Origin: DASTHG01 sp035491895
Lineage (GTDB): Bacteria > Gemmatimonadota > Gemmatimonadetes > Gemmatimonadales > GWC2-71-9
Direction: 5' to 3'
Assembly: GCA_035491895.1 (NCBI GenBank)
Contig: DATJJY010000008.1
Coordinates: 34,627-98,626 of the forward strand
Length of the DNA: 64,000 nucleotides
The translations under genes were made by a program, and so were the position numbers. The notes under the pieces are model-generated. The model was not told where the DNA came from, did no database searches, and saw only the letters and a list, made by a program, of their open reading frames with translations. Shown piece by piece: positions 1 to 9,694 of the stretch. Numbering within the stretch: the stretch's first letter is position 1; each line of letters begins with the position of its first letter.

Positions 1-295
1 TCAGCTTGCGGCCCGTCCCGTCGCGGCGCCGCCCTGGAGTGACGAAAAGATCCGACAGGATCCAGATGGGGCGGCAGCGGAGCGACGAGAAGAGCGGGTA
101 GAGCTGGGTAAACCCGCAGGGGGTCGCCCCGTCCGTGGCGAGGAAGACGACCGATTCCCCGCGGGCGAGGCGGTCGGCCAGAAACCCGCGGGCGAGCGGC
201 AGGTCGGACGCCCGGCCATAGAAGCCGCGGTAGGCATCGAACAGCGGTGCGATCAGGTCGACCTCCGATAGACCCGCACGGCGAATCTCGATCAT
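1..295 (-). CDS. GNAT family N-acetyltransferase (C-terminus cut by window edge)
   Basis: The reverse strand from the ATG at 295 reads MIEIRRAGLSEVDLIAPLFD and stays open to the window edge, so only about 98 N-terminal residues are present. The fold start (beta1-alpha1-alpha2), a strand 'GFTQLYPLFSS', and the acetyl-CoA motif 'RRRDGTG' (R-x-x-G-x-G) near the cut identify a GNAT acetyltransferase; its substrate cannot be told. The enzyme would move an acetyl group from acetyl-CoA to an amine. A TACATT box lies 6 nt before the ATG with no ribosome binding site, so it may be translated leaderless. Confidence 0.8.
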   Translation of the reverse strand, partial: MIEIRRAGLSEVDLIAPLFDAYRGFYGRASDLPLARGFLADRLARGESVVFLATDGATPCGFTQLYPLFSSLRCRPIWILSDLFVTPGRRRDGTGRKL

Positions 296-342
296 GGGGC
301 GAATGTAGCGTGCTGGAACGGTGCGCGTCACGCGCGCTCGGC

Positions 343-372
343 TGGACAGCCCGCGGCCACGACGGTTAGCCT
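343..372 (+). promoter_or_regulatory. Sigma70-like promoter for the lipoprotein gene
   Basis: TGGACA (343-348) and TAGCCT (367-372) are separated by 18 bp. They lie about 33 nt before the lipoprotein ATG at 406, which carries its own ribosome binding site (GGAGGGAG). Prediction by eye only. Confidence 0.4.
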
Positions 373-405
373 CATCCTCAACTCGAGAACGCTGGAGGGA
401 GCAGT

Positions 406-849
406 ATGCGTCGAATGAATCATGTGGCCGCAGGTCTCGTCACCGCGGCCGTCATCGCCACATTCGTGGCCTGCGGCAGCGACAACGGAACCGGTGGCAG
501 CGCCACGATCGACCTGACCGGGAACTATACCCTCGTGCAACTCCTCCTCGCGGGAATTCTGCCGGCCCCGGGCAGCACCGGCACGCTGACGGCGACGACC
601 GATTCGGTGCACGCCAACATCCACATCGTCAGCCCCGATACGTCGATCGTTCACGACACGACGCTCGCCTTGGCGGGGTCGTACCTCGCGAAGCAAGCCG
701 GGGGGAAAGACTCGATATACGTCGTCCTGAGCGGCGCACTGGTGACGATACCCGGTTCATTCACCATCTCCGGGGCGGCGAAGGACACGCTGTCGCTCAC
801 CCTCCTGACGCCCGCAGGCTCGTTCACAGCCGTCTGGCACAAGACGTGA
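406..849 (+). CDS. Hypothetical lipoprotein
   Basis: The 147-residue product begins with a type II signal peptide: MRRM, a hydrophobic stretch, then a lipobox ending VAC-G at about residue 23. After a short Gly/Ser/Asp linker comes a beta-rich Thr/Ser/Leu domain ('DLTGNYTL', 'GTLTATTDSVHANI'), reminiscent of small lipocalin-like or META-like lipoproteins, though I cannot assign a family. It should sit in the envelope facing the periplasm. It is one of few plus-strand genes here, has a GGAGGGAG ribosome binding site just before the ATG, and converges on the next gene with a 63-bp gap. Confidence 0.75.
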   Translation: MRRMNHVAAGLVTAAVIATFVACGSDNGTGGSATIDLTGNYTLVQLLLAGILPAPGSTGTLTATTDSVHANIHIVSPDTSIVHDTTLALAGSYLAKQAGGKDSIYVVLSGALVTIPGSFTISGAAKDTLSLTLLTPAGSFTAVWHKT

Positions 850-912
850 CCACCGCGCGATCCTCGCGCTGAGATTGGTGCGGCGCGGCGCGCTCGGGCT
901 TGCGGTTCCGCC

Positions 913-3900
913 TCAGGCGTCGTCCTCGCCGCGGCGCACCCCTCCCATGTAGCCTTCTGCCAGCACCGCATCGAGCGTCGTCACGAGGTGGTCGGCGTCG
1001 TCGCTCGTGAAGACGAGCGGCGGCTTGATCTTCAGCACGTTGTGCAGCGGGCCGTCGGTGCTCACCAGCACGCCCTTCTCGCGCATCCGGCTGGCGACGT
1101 AGCCGGCCTCCTCGGCCGCTGGCTCGAGCGTCGTCCGGTCGCGCACCAGCTCGACGCCGAGAAACATGCCGAGGCCGCGTACGTCGCCGATCAGCGGGTG
1201 GCGCGCGCCGAGGTCCCGCAGGCCGACGAGGATCTCGCGTCCCACTTTCTGCGCGTGACTTTGCAATCCTTCGTCGGCGATGACGTCCAGCACTGCGAGT
1301 CCGATGGCGCACGAGACGGGGTTGCCGCCATACGTGCTGAAGTATTCCATCCCGTTCGCGAACGCCGCGGCGATCTCGGGGGTCGTGATCACCGCCCCGA
1401 TCGGATGGCCGTTCCCCATCGGCTTGCCGAGGGTCACGATGTCGGGGACGACGTCCTGCGTTTCGAACGCCCAGAAGTGGGTTCCGACGCGGCCGAAGCC
1501 CGTCTGGACCTCGTCAGCGATGCAGACGCCGCCGGCCCGGCGGACGTAGCCGTAGGCGGCGTTGAGAAAGCCTTCGGGTAACACGATCTGGCCGGCCGAG
1601 GAAAGAATCGATTCGCACAGGAACGCCGCCGGTTGGGTGCCGCGCGCCCGGATCCGCCCCACCGCTTCAGCCACGAAGGTGGCGTAGCGCTCCCCCGCCG
1701 CCGGCTCGTCCTTGCGATATCGGCCGCGGTAGATGTCCGGCATCGGGACCTTGTGGACCCAGGCTGGAGCCCCCGCCCCGCCCGGTCCGTCGTGCTTGTA
1801 GGGGCTTACGTCGACGAGCGCCGACGTATTGCCGTGGTACGCGCCCTCGACGACGATGAAGTCGCGTTTGCCGGTGTAGGCGCGGGCGAGGCGCAGCGCC
1901 AGCTCGTTGGCCTCACTCCCCGAGTTGACGAAGTAGCACACGGAGAGGGAGGACGGCAGCGTGGCCCAGAGCCGCTCGGCGTAGCGCACGATCAGCTCGT
2001 GCAGATAGCGGGTGTTGGTGTTGAGCACCGCCATCTGCCGCTGGCCGGCGCGCACGACGCGCGGGTGGCTGTGCCCCACGTGCGGGACGTTGTTGACGGC
2101 GTCGAGGAAGCGGCGCCCGTCCTGGTCGTACAGATGCTGTCTCCACCCGCGCACGATCTCGAGCGGCCGCCGGTAGGCGATGCTGAGCGACGGTCCCAGG
2201 TGGTGCCGCCGCTTCTCCATCAGCTGCGCGAGCGGCTGGGCGGGCGGCGGGAAGCGCGACGGCGGAATACGAACAATCAGGTTGGGATCGGGCGACAGGC
2301 TCTTCCACGCCGAGCGCTGGATCGGCCGGGCCACGCCGGGGAAGTCCCCCTGCTGCTCGAGCAGATCGGTCACGATCTGGAAATGGAGATGCGGCGGCCA
2401 TCCGCCGTTGACGTCCGACTCTCCCACGCGGCCGACGGCGCTGCCCAGGGCGACGGGCTGGCCCGGCCTGAGCCATCCGAGCGAGTCGCGATCGAGATGA
2501 CCGTACAGCGTGAAGAACGTGATCCGGCCGCCATCCACGGTATGGCGCAAGATGACGGTCGGGCCGTAGTCCTTCGGAGCCGCATTGTCGCGGAACGAAT
2601 GCACCACCCCGCCGAGCGGTGCGAACACCGGCGTGCCGGGCGGGAGAAAGAGGTCGAGCCCGATGTGCACCGTCCGCCATTCGGGGCCGTCGTTCCCGTC
2701 GACCCGGAACGCGTCGCTCGTGTAGACCAATCGCGTCTCGTCGTAGCGTCCCACAGCCATCGTCGCCCCTGCTTCCGTGGCCGCGTCGCTGATCGCGCGG
2801 CCGAGGGCCGTGGCGTCCGCAGCCGCGTGCAGGTCACCGAGCAGCAGGCTCGGAACGGAGAGATCCACTACGGCGGCGTTGACACTCCAGTCCGGCGACA
2901 CGACCGGCCCCAGCTCGTCGGGGTGCGCGGAGAGCCACGCCTCCACGGCGGGCGCGGTCGCGACGCCCGCGAGACCACAGGCATCCCGCAGGACGACACG
3001 GCCGAGCCGCGGCGGGAGGGCGAGCAGCCGCTCGAGCGCCGCCCAGGCGGCGGTCTCGCTCACGGTCAGATAGGCGTTGTCGGGTACCGCGGCCCGCTGA
3101 ATCGCGGCGTTGACGACGCTCACCGCGAGCCGGGTGGTAATGAGGCCGTCGAGCAGATCGCTTTCCGGCTCGGTGATCTGCCGGACGGACTGGTAGCCTG
3201 CCACGACGCGCGCTGCCGCGCTGATCGGGTCCGCCTTCCCGAGGGAGGCATACGCGGCGGCGATTGCCAGGTCGCAGATGACCGCGCTTTCCACCAGGTC
3301 GCCGAAGTCGATCACCCCGGTGACGCGGCGCGTCCACGGAACCTCCCCGCGCACGAGCACATTGTGGTCGTTGGCGTCGTTATAAATGATGCCGTTGCGC
3401 ACGCCGCTCAGCGCGGGCGCGATTTCCTCGTCGAACCGGTCGAGCACTCGCTGGACCAGGGCGCGCCGCGCTCGGTCCTCGATCGCATCGAGGTGCTCGC
3501 GGATCCACCCGGCGCGAGCGAGGTCCCACTTGAGGGGCCGTCGCGCGGCGGGGTGCTCGAGCCCCTCGAGCCCGACGTCCACCTGGGCGATCACCCGCCC
3601 GAGGCTCTCGAGCAGCTCCGGGGTGTGCGGGCGGACGTCGGCGAGCAGCGTTCCGGTGATCCAGGAGAGTAGGCGGACGTAATGCGTTTCCCCGTCGCCG
3701 TCCGCTGTCTCGAGGATCTCCGTGCCGTCGGTGGCCGGGAGCACTCGCGGCACGGCCACCCCGGGGGCGCGCTCGGCGAGCCGCTTGAGCGCGAGGTGCT
3801 GCAGCTCGAGGATGCCGCGCTCTTCACCGGCGTGCGAGATCTTCAGGACTGCGCGCCGGCCATCCGCGAAGCGGACGAGGAAATTCTGGTCGCGCTCACT

Positions 3901-4001
3901 CGGCAACGGGCGCACGTTCCCCGCCCCGCCGAACCGCCGGGACAGGATTTCCTCCGCCTCGGGTGGGGATAGCGCGGGCTGCCGGAACGTGATGCTGAGC
4001 G

Positions 4002-4005
<4 letters not shown>
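913..4005 (-). CDS. Trifunctional fusion: APH/hydroxylysine-kinase-like kinase, M23 metallopeptidase, class III aminotransferase/phospho-lyase
   Basis: The 1,030-residue protein has three domains. Residues about 1-340 are an aminoglycoside/choline-kinase-like fold, with catalytic loop 'YNDANDHNVLV' (the usual HGD reads YND, Asp kept) and 'GVIDFGD'. Residues about 430-560 are an M23/LytM-like domain with ligands in 'HIGLD', 'YGHL' and 'HLHFQ'. Residues about 600-1020 are a PLP class III aminotransferase with 'NSGSEANELAL', 'ADEVQTGFGRVG' and the PLP lysine in 'TLGKPMGNG'. In relatives, a kinase plus class III phospho-lyase phosphorylates an amino alcohol such as hydroxylysine or ethanolamine and then eliminates phosphate and ammonia; that role is inference here. 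The GTG start overlaps the upstream gene stop (GTGA). Confidence 0.85.
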
Positions 4006-4919
<914 letters not shown>

Positions 4920-4936
4920 GGAAGACCCCTCCGAAA

Positions 4937-5374
4937 TTACCGTCCGATATCCTCGTTCCACAATGCGGGTTGAGCGGCGATGAAGCGGGCCATGAGGGCT
5001 TCGCACCGAGCGTCGCGTCGCACCTCGACTTTCACGCCGCGCGAGCGCAGCAGCTCCTCTTCGCCGAGGAACGTCCGATTCTCCCCGACGACTACATGGG
5101 GGATGCCGTACAGCAGAATCGCGCCGCTGCACATGGCGCAGGGCGACAGCGTCGTGTACAAGGTCGCCGCCCGGTAGACGGCGGCCGACTGGCGGCCACC
5201 GCGCTCGAGCGCGTCCATTTCGGCATGGAGCACGGCGCTGCCCTGCTGCACCCGGCGGTTGTGCCCCCGGCCAAGGATCTTTCCGTCGTGCACCAGGACG
5301 GAGCCGATCGGGATACCGCCTTCCGCTGCGCCTCGCTCCGCTTCGTCGATCGCGGCGTCGAGAAAATCAGGCAT
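4937..5374 (-). CDS. Nucleoside/cytosine deaminase family protein
   Basis: The 145-residue protein carries the zinc signature of the cytidine deaminase-like fold: 'LHAEMDAL' (zinc His and catalytic Glu) at about residue 50 and 'SPCAMCSGAI' (two zinc Cys) about 28 residues later. Length and the segment 'GIPIGSVLVHDGKILGRGHN' match yeast-type cytosine deaminases and related tRNA/guanine deaminases; the tail '...NEDIGR' resembles yeast cytosine deaminase ends. It would hydrolytically deaminate a nucleobase or related amine in the cytoplasm. It overlaps the BKACE-like gene by 8 nt. Confidence 0.85.
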   Translation of the reverse strand: MPDFLDAAIDEAERGAAEGGIPIGSVLVHDGKILGRGHNRRVQQGSAVLHAEMDALERGGRQSAAVYRAATLYTTLSPCAMCSGAILLYGIPHVVVGENRTFLGEEELLRSRGVKVEVRRDARCEALMARFIAAQPALWNEDIGR

Positions 5375-6101
5375 CGAAGATGCGCCGCGCCGCCGTTACG
5401 AGCGCGGCGTTGCTCGGGGCGGGCGCTCCGTCGGGGAGCGTCACGGTGTCCTCGAACCCGATCCGCGTCTGCGCACGCCGCTTCGCGGCTTCGCCGATCA
5501 TCGGCCAGGCGGTCCGGTCGATGCCGTGCAACAGGCGCGGCGGCGTGATGCCCGCGGCGTCGAGCACCTCCTCGACGTGGCGCACGACGTGCAGGGCGGC
5601 GTCCAGGTCCTGCGCCTGTGGCTCGAGCAGGATCCGGAGACAGCGCGGCGCCAGGCCGCTCGCGGCGAGCCGTGCCGCGGCCGTCGTGTTGGCGACGCCC
5701 GCTTCGATTCCGACGCTGCGCTTGAGGAGCAGCGCCGCCAACAGCTCCGATCCCGGCTCGTCGAAGTTGATGGACGCGTAATCGGGATACTCGCTCCATT
5801 GCTCCACCAGCTCATGGCGCTTCTCGGTATTGGGCACGATCCACGCCCCCGTACTCACGCCGATCGGCGTATTCGGCACCGCGGCCCGCAGCGCGCTCAC
5901 CGTCCGCGCCACGTCCACAGCGTCGAGGCTCTCGGCTCCGTGCGTGTCTCGCACGTGGACGTGGATCTCTTCCGCGCCCGCGTCCACGGCCTCGGCGGCG
6001 GAGCGGGCCAGGTCCGCGGAGCTCCAGGGAATCGCCGGGTGGTCGTCCCGGCGGCGGGCTCCATTCAGCGCGGCCTGGAGCAGCGCCGGCGCGCCGCTCA
6101 A
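5367..6101 (-). CDS. BKACE family (DUF849) beta-keto acid cleavage enzyme-like protein
   Basis: The 244-residue product has the BKACE pattern: 'LQAALNGARRRDDHPAIP' at the N-terminus, the zinc-binding 'EIHVHVRD', a central 'SINFDEPGS', and 'RIGFEDTV' near the C-terminus, where the family keeps a catalytic Glu. BKACE enzymes condense a beta-keto acid with acetyl-CoA to give a CoA ester and acetoacetate; the substrate here cannot be read. The start appears to be TTG at 6101, overlapping the stop of a 39-codon ORF upstream (TTGA). It is somewhat shorter than typical members (about 270-310 residues). Confidence 0.8.
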   Translation of the reverse strand: MSGAPALLQAALNGARRRDDHPAIPWSSADLARSAAEAVDAGAEEIHVHVRDTHGAESLDAVDVARTVSALRAAVPNTPIGVSTGAWIVPNTEKRHELVEQWSEYPDYASINFDEPGSELLAALLLKRSVGIEAGVANTTAAARLAASGLAPRCLRILLEPQAQDLDAALHVVRHVEEVLDAAGITPPRLLHGIDRTAWPMIGEAAKRRAQTRIGFEDTVTLPDGAPAPSNAALVTAARRIFDA

Positions 6102-6217
6102 CGGGGTTGCGGTGGATTGGGTTGCACGAGAAAGCGCTCCGCACCCACCACCGCGAGCAGCGACAACGCGGCCGCACCCACGGCGCCGCGTGTGGCCCAG
6201 CGAATCGTGTTGGTCAT
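6098..6217 (-). CDS. Small single-helix membrane protein (39 aa), candidate
   Basis: An ORF of 40 codons (MTNTIRWATRGAVG...) has a hydrophobic segment 'AAALSLLAVVGA' and a Pro-rich tail ending NPPQPR. GGGGGAG precedes the ATG, and the stop overlaps the TTG start of the BKACE-like gene in a TTGA arrangement, typical of translational coupling. It could be a real leader or small membrane protein of this operon. No family recognised. Confidence 0.4.
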   Translation of the reverse strand: MTNTIRWATRGAVGAAALSLLAVVGAERFLVQPNPPQPR

Positions 6218-6303
6218 CTCCCCCAAGGTACTCTCAGGGCGTTGGAGGCGGCACAGCCGGGCCGCCCACGACTAACGGCGACCCGGCTGGTAATGCAGGC
6301 TAG

Positions 6304-6888
6304 CTAGAAGGAAAGCCCGGCGAGAACCAGGAACGACCGGGTCTTATAACTCTGCGAAGAAGTGACGGTGCTGAGCTTCAGGTCGTTGAGCCCATAGATA
6401 TAGCGGCCTTCGAGGGTGAACCCGCTCCGCGCGCCCAGCCGCACGCCACCGCCCAGGACCGCGGAATATGTCGTCTTGGGGCGCCCGTTGCTCGGACAGG
6501 TGGCGCCGCCGCCGGCGTTACAGTTCACTTCGAACGAGAATTGTGGACCGGCGTAGGCGAACGGGGAGATTCCGGGCGTCGGAAGCCCGACGCGCAGGTA
6601 CACTGGAAGGTCGATGTAATTGAGCTTCCAGGAATCCCCGCTTGTGCTGCTGACCACGCCGCGCTGCGCGTAGAGTCCCTCGATGCCGAAGCCGACCAAA
6701 CCGGTACCCGAGAGCCCGATGCCGGCGGCGAAGCCGGTCCGGTTCTTCAGCGCCCCCGGGAGAAAGCCGCGGTTCGTCACGTTGCCGTAGGAGAAGCCGC
6801 CTTTGATCCCGAAACCTCCCTGTGCGCGCACGACCTGCGGAGTCAGCGCGAGCCCCAGGATTGCGATACCAGCGAGTGTGCGTTTCAT
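6304..6888 (-). CDS. Outer-membrane beta-barrel protein (PorT/OmpA-barrel-like)
   Basis: The 194-residue protein has a Sec signal peptide ending at 'VRAQG' (about residue 23). Alternating, Gly-rich amphipathic strands follow: 'GFGIKGGFSYGNV', 'GFAAGIGLSGTGLVGFGIEG', 'PFAYAGPQFSFEV', 'LGARSGFTLEGRYIYGLNDL'. It ends in an aromatic residue (LSF), as many outer-membrane barrels do. It resembles outer-membrane beta-barrel domain proteins of unknown function. A ribosome binding site (GGAGGGAC) lies just before the ATG. Confidence 0.75.
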   Translation of the reverse strand: MKRTLAGIAILGLALTPQVVRAQGGFGIKGGFSYGNVTNRGFLPGALKNRTGFAAGIGLSGTGLVGFGIEGLYAQRGVVSSTSGDSWKLNYIDLPVYLRVGLPTPGISPFAYAGPQFSFEVNCNAGGGATCPSNGRPKTTYSAVLGGGVRLGARSGFTLEGRYIYGLNDLKLSTVTSSQSYKTRSFLVLAGLSF

Positions 6889-7025
6889 ATGGCCTTTGTC
6901 CCTCCGTGAGGTTTTCCCCCCTCCTCGGCTACCCCCGTCGAGACGTCGGGTTGCCGCAGGACCTCTGGAACCGGATGCAGCATGAAACCGGAGGGTCAGC
7001 CGCCCGCCCTAATGGGTGACGAGCG

Positions 7026-7235
7026 TCACTTTGTCGGTTCGTCGTCTTTCATCCACGCCTGGCGTGGAATGCCGGTGGCGGCGGAAAGACGCCACAGGAA
7101 GCGCAGCGGTCCCCCACCCTTTTTCACCTCATCTGCGGTGACTTCGATGGCGTCGACGTGCTGGCCCGACAGGCGTTGAATGGTTTCGCGCTGCTCGGGA
7201 GTGAGGACGATACGGACCGGCTTCTCCTCGGACAC
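7026..7235 (-). CDS. Hypothetical small protein (69 aa)
   Basis: The product begins MSEEKPVRIVLTPEQRETIQ, with a charged helix and a central 'VDAIEVTADEVKKGGG'. The start is GTG with a good site (GGAGGAAAC) 4-5 nt upstream. It has no signal peptide or membrane segment. I do not recognise a family, but composition, start signal and isolated single-gene context support a real gene. Confidence 0.6.
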   Translation of the reverse strand: MSEEKPVRIVLTPEQRETIQRLSGQHVDAIEVTADEVKKGGGPLRFLWRLSAATGIPRQAWMKDDEPTK

Positions 7236-7327
7236 GGTTTCCTCCAGGCGGAACGGAAAACAAATCGCGGCGACCAGGAGAGAGTCTACCGCGACCGTGT
7301 CACAAAATCGTCACAGCGATCGAATCG

Positions 7328-8015
7328 TCAGTCGAGTATCTCCACGGTGGCGACGTCGGTGCGGCCTTCGTACAGCGAAAAGATCGCGCCCGGCTTGAGG
7401 CGGTGGTGCGGAGCCGCATCGGCGAGAAAGCGGATGCGCGCTTCGGCCGGGTTGCGCTGCAGCACGGGGGGAGCGTCGAAGGCGCAGACGACGCTCCAGG
7501 CATCGTTGGGCCAGCTCGAGTCTTCGTCGAAGCGGGCGATGGTGGCGTACTGCAGGCCGGTGGGCAACGAACCGGGACCGCCGACGCGAGGTGCCCAGGT
7601 AATACGTGCGCGATGCTGCGTCACAGCGAGCTCCACTTCTCTGGTGGTGAGGGCTGCAGCAAAGCTGACCCGGTGCCCGAGTGATTTCAAGAGGCGCGCG
7701 CGTTTCGACGTGGCGCGCGGGTGTCGCCTGCGTGCAACGGATTCGCGGACAGGTCGGATCGCCGCGGCGTACGATTCGCGGACGAGCGCCGCGACACCGC
7801 GATCCGCGTCAGTCGGAGTCGCGAGCCGGAAATGGACGCCGTATCCCAGACGACCGTAGTCCTCGATGCGCACGCGGGCGTTGCCGCACCCGGCGCCTGA
7901 GCCACAACCCGACGTCGAGCCACTCTCCATGCACCACGACCGAGGCGAAGCGCACGCGGGCCTGCAGCACGATGCGAGTCGCCTGGGCGTACACGGTGAC
8001 CGGTCCGGCGGTCAC
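7328..8015 (-). CDS. DUF5655-like protein with EF-Tu-like C-terminal part; reading frame broken near 7870-7905
   Basis: From a GTG at 8015 (GTGA overlap with the transporter stop) one frame reads VTAGPVTVYAQATRIV... to 'GEWLDVGLWLR'. The natural continuation 'VRIEDYGRLGYGVHFRLATP' is in a different frame, which runs on to the stop at 7328. Together these resemble DUF5655 domains, so a single-base indel probably sits near 7870-7905. The continuous ORF alone is 7328-7930. The last 98 codons, possibly a separate gene from GTG 7624, resemble small EF-Tu-domain-3-like proteins ('ARIRFLADAAPHHRLKPG'). Function unknown; the break may be decay or sequence error. Confidence 0.5.
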
Positions 8016-8704
8016 CCGGCGGCGCCGAAGAGCGCTCCTGCAGCCGCGGTGACAGCCATCGCCAGGGCACTCCACAGCGTGACGCGCGCGGCGCCGATGA
8101 GGGGGCGCGCTCCCCCGACGCGCGCGGCGAGGCCGCCCAGCAGGGCGAGCAGCACGAGGCAGGTGACGGCGACGATTGGAACGATGTGCACCATCGGGCT
8201 CACGACACCGGTGACGAGCGGCACTGCCGCCCCGACCGCGAAGCTCGCCGCCGAGGCCAGCGCCGCCTGCAACGGACGGGCGCGGAGCTCCTCGGTGATG
8301 CCGAGCTCTTCACGTGCGTGCGCCCCCAAGGCGTCGCGACCCATCAGCTGCGTAGCGACCTGCTCGGCGAGGGCCCGATCCAACCCCCGGTCCAGATAGA
8401 TCTTCACCATCTCGGTGTGCTCGGCAGCCGGATCCTCGGCCAGCTCACGCCGTTCCCGCTCGATGTCGGCCCGCTCGGTGTCCGACTGTGAGCTGACCGA
8501 CACGTACTCTCCGGCTGCCATGGACATGGCACCGGCGACGAGGCCGGCCAGCCCCGCGACGAGAACGGCGGACCGCGAGCCGTGCGCCGCCGCCACGCCG
8601 ATAATCAGGCTCGCCGTGGAGACGATGCCGTCATTCGCCCCCAGCACCGTGGCCCGGAGCCATCCGACGTGCTCAGTGCGATGGGTTTCTTTGTGCCGTC
8701 GCAT
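8012..8704 (-). CDS. VIT1/CCC1 family transporter
   Basis: The 230-residue membrane protein starts with a basic stretch, then the family signature 'VLGANDGIVSTASLIIGVA' and 'AGAMSMAAGEYVSVSSQSD'. A charged helical hairpin ('ERERRELAEDPAAEHTEM') follows, then three C-terminal helices. This is the layout of VIT/CCC1 proteins, which move Fe2+ or Mn2+ across membranes, usually to lower cytoplasmic metal. It ends in a GTGA overlap with the DUF5655-like gene and lies 5 nt after the GNAT gene stop. Confidence 0.9.
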   Translation of the reverse strand: MRRHKETHRTEHVGWLRATVLGANDGIVSTASLIIGVAAAHGSRSAVLVAGLAGLVAGAMSMAAGEYVSVSSQSDTERADIERERRELAEDPAAEHTEMVKIYLDRGLDRALAEQVATQLMGRDALGAHAREELGITEELRARPLQAALASAASFAVGAAVPLVTGVVSPMVHIVPIVAVTCLVLLALLGGLAARVGGARPLIGAARVTLWSALAMAVTAAAGALFGAAG

Positions 8705-8709
8705 GGCGA

Positions 8710-9228
8710 TCAGCGCAGTCGCTTGCGAAACAGCGCCGAGGGATGGCCCTCGTGGGTGCAGTCGCGCTCATAGGTGAGGCCGACCTTCTCGAGCACGTGC
8801 CGCGAGGCGCGGTTCGCGGGATCGGTCAGACCCACGATCGTGGCGAGTCCCAGCTCGCGCTCTGCGAGCGCGACGCAGCGGGACGCGACCTCCGTCGCGA
8901 GCCCCCGTCCCCAATACGGCTCATAGAAGGCGTAGCCCACTTCGACGTCGTCCATATCGTCGATCACGAGGTGCCGCAGCACCGCTCGCCCGACCGGCTC
9001 TCCCCCACCCCGCTCCCGCAGGATCCAGAGTCCGAACCCGTAGTCCGCCCAGTGGCGCAGGTTGCGCTGCAAGTAGGCTGCGGTCTGGTCCTCCTCGCGG
9101 ACACCGCCCAGCCGGGCCATGACGGCGGCGTCGCGATGCATGCGGCGCACCTCGGGGAGGTGGTCCGGTGTGAGCCGCTCGGCCTGGAGCCGCTCAGTGG
9201 TGAATGCGTCCGGGAACGCTCCAGTCAT
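8710..9228 (-). CDS. GNAT family N-acetyltransferase (RimJ/RimL-like)
   Basis: The 172-residue product begins MTGAFPDAFTTERLQAERLT, the usual opening of RimJ-type enzymes ('TERLxLRxLT'). Other signatures are 'VEVGYAFYEPYWGRGLATEV' with the G-R-G-L-A acetyl-CoA loop and 'DPANRASRHVLEKVGL'. It would acetylate an amino group on a protein or small molecule. The ATG at 9228 overlaps the preceding stop (ATGA), which picks this start over longer in-frame options. Confidence 0.88.
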   Translation of the reverse strand: MTGAFPDAFTTERLQAERLTPDHLPEVRRMHRDAAVMARLGGVREEDQTAAYLQRNLRHWADYGFGLWILRERGGGEPVGRAVLRHLVIDDMDDVEVGYAFYEPYWGRGLATEVASRCVALAERELGLATIVGLTDPANRASRHVLEKVGLTYERDCTHEGHPSALFRKRLR

Positions 9229-9536
9229 CGGCGCTCGCGCACGTCGTAGTGCGCCGACCGCGCATCGTAGCGTTGCAGGAGGGCCTGGGCTCGTGGGGGA
9301 ACGACGGCGACTTCGTAGTCGGTCCCGGCAAATTCGCGGATGGCATCGAGCGAATCGAACCACATGAGGGTCGTGAACTCGACGCTGTCGGAGAGGGATC
9401 GGCGCAGCAGGTCGATGCCGCGGAATCCGGCGATGTTGCGGGCGACGATCCCCGCGAAGATCTCGGAGCGCAGCAGCCGCTCGTAGGGGTCCGCGTTGGC
9501 GGGTGTCGTCCAGCCATGCCACACACGGCAGATCAT
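9225..9536 (-). CDS. Antibiotic biosynthesis monooxygenase (ABM)-like protein
   Basis: The 103-residue protein (MICRVWHGWTTPANADPYER...) has the dimeric alpha/beta-barrel pattern of ABM-domain proteins: an N-terminal strand, helix 'YERLLRSEIFAGI', central 'EFTTLMWFDSLDAIREFAG', and 'AVVPPRAQALLQRYDARSAHY'. Such proteins act as cofactor-free monooxygenases or haem-related enzymes, or have no known activity. Overlaps of 4 nt on both sides place it in a tightly coupled group with the GNAT and the 53-residue protein. Confidence 0.7.
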   Translation of the reverse strand: MICRVWHGWTTPANADPYERLLRSEIFAGIVARNIAGFRGIDLLRRSLSDSVEFTTLMWFDSLDAIREFAGTDYEVAVVPPRAQALLQRYDARSAHYDVRERR

Positions 9537-9694
9537 GACCGGTGATCGCGCCGCTTGAAGAACTCGACCTGGCGCTCGTGCCGCAGCGCCGCCGCACGGC
9601 TCGGGAACGTCCCGAGGTTGCGGCGCTTCCCGGTCTTCGGATTCTTGCGCATCGAGTAGAGCCGGTATTTCCGGGGACCGAGCTTCCGAATCAT
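9533..9694 (-). CDS. Small basic conserved protein (53 aa)
   Basis: The reverse strand from ATG 9694 encodes MIRKLGPRKYRLYSMRKNPK followed by 'TGKRRNLGTFPSRAAALRHE' and an end 'VEFFKRRDHRS'. This Arg/Lys-rich pattern recurs in many bacteria as a short uncharacterised protein; the charge suggests RNA or DNA binding, but that is inference. It shares ATGA overlaps with both neighbours (stop 9533-9535 against ATG 9536; start 9694 against the HAD stop at 9691). Confidence 0.7.
   Translation of the reverse strand: MIRKLGPRKYRLYSMRKNPKTGKRRNLGTFPSRAAALRHERQVEFFKRRDHRS

Noticed and set aside
1..237. 78-codon minus-strand frame at the left edge
   Set aside because: Ser/Pro/Arg-rich shadow; the neighbouring frame encodes a clear GNAT N-terminus.
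1633..3672. Long plus-strand open frame antisense to the kinase/aminotransferase fusion
   Set aside because: Composition is His/Arg/Asp/Val-rich with no domain, and the minus strand carries clear catalytic motifs; it is a GC-rich shadow.
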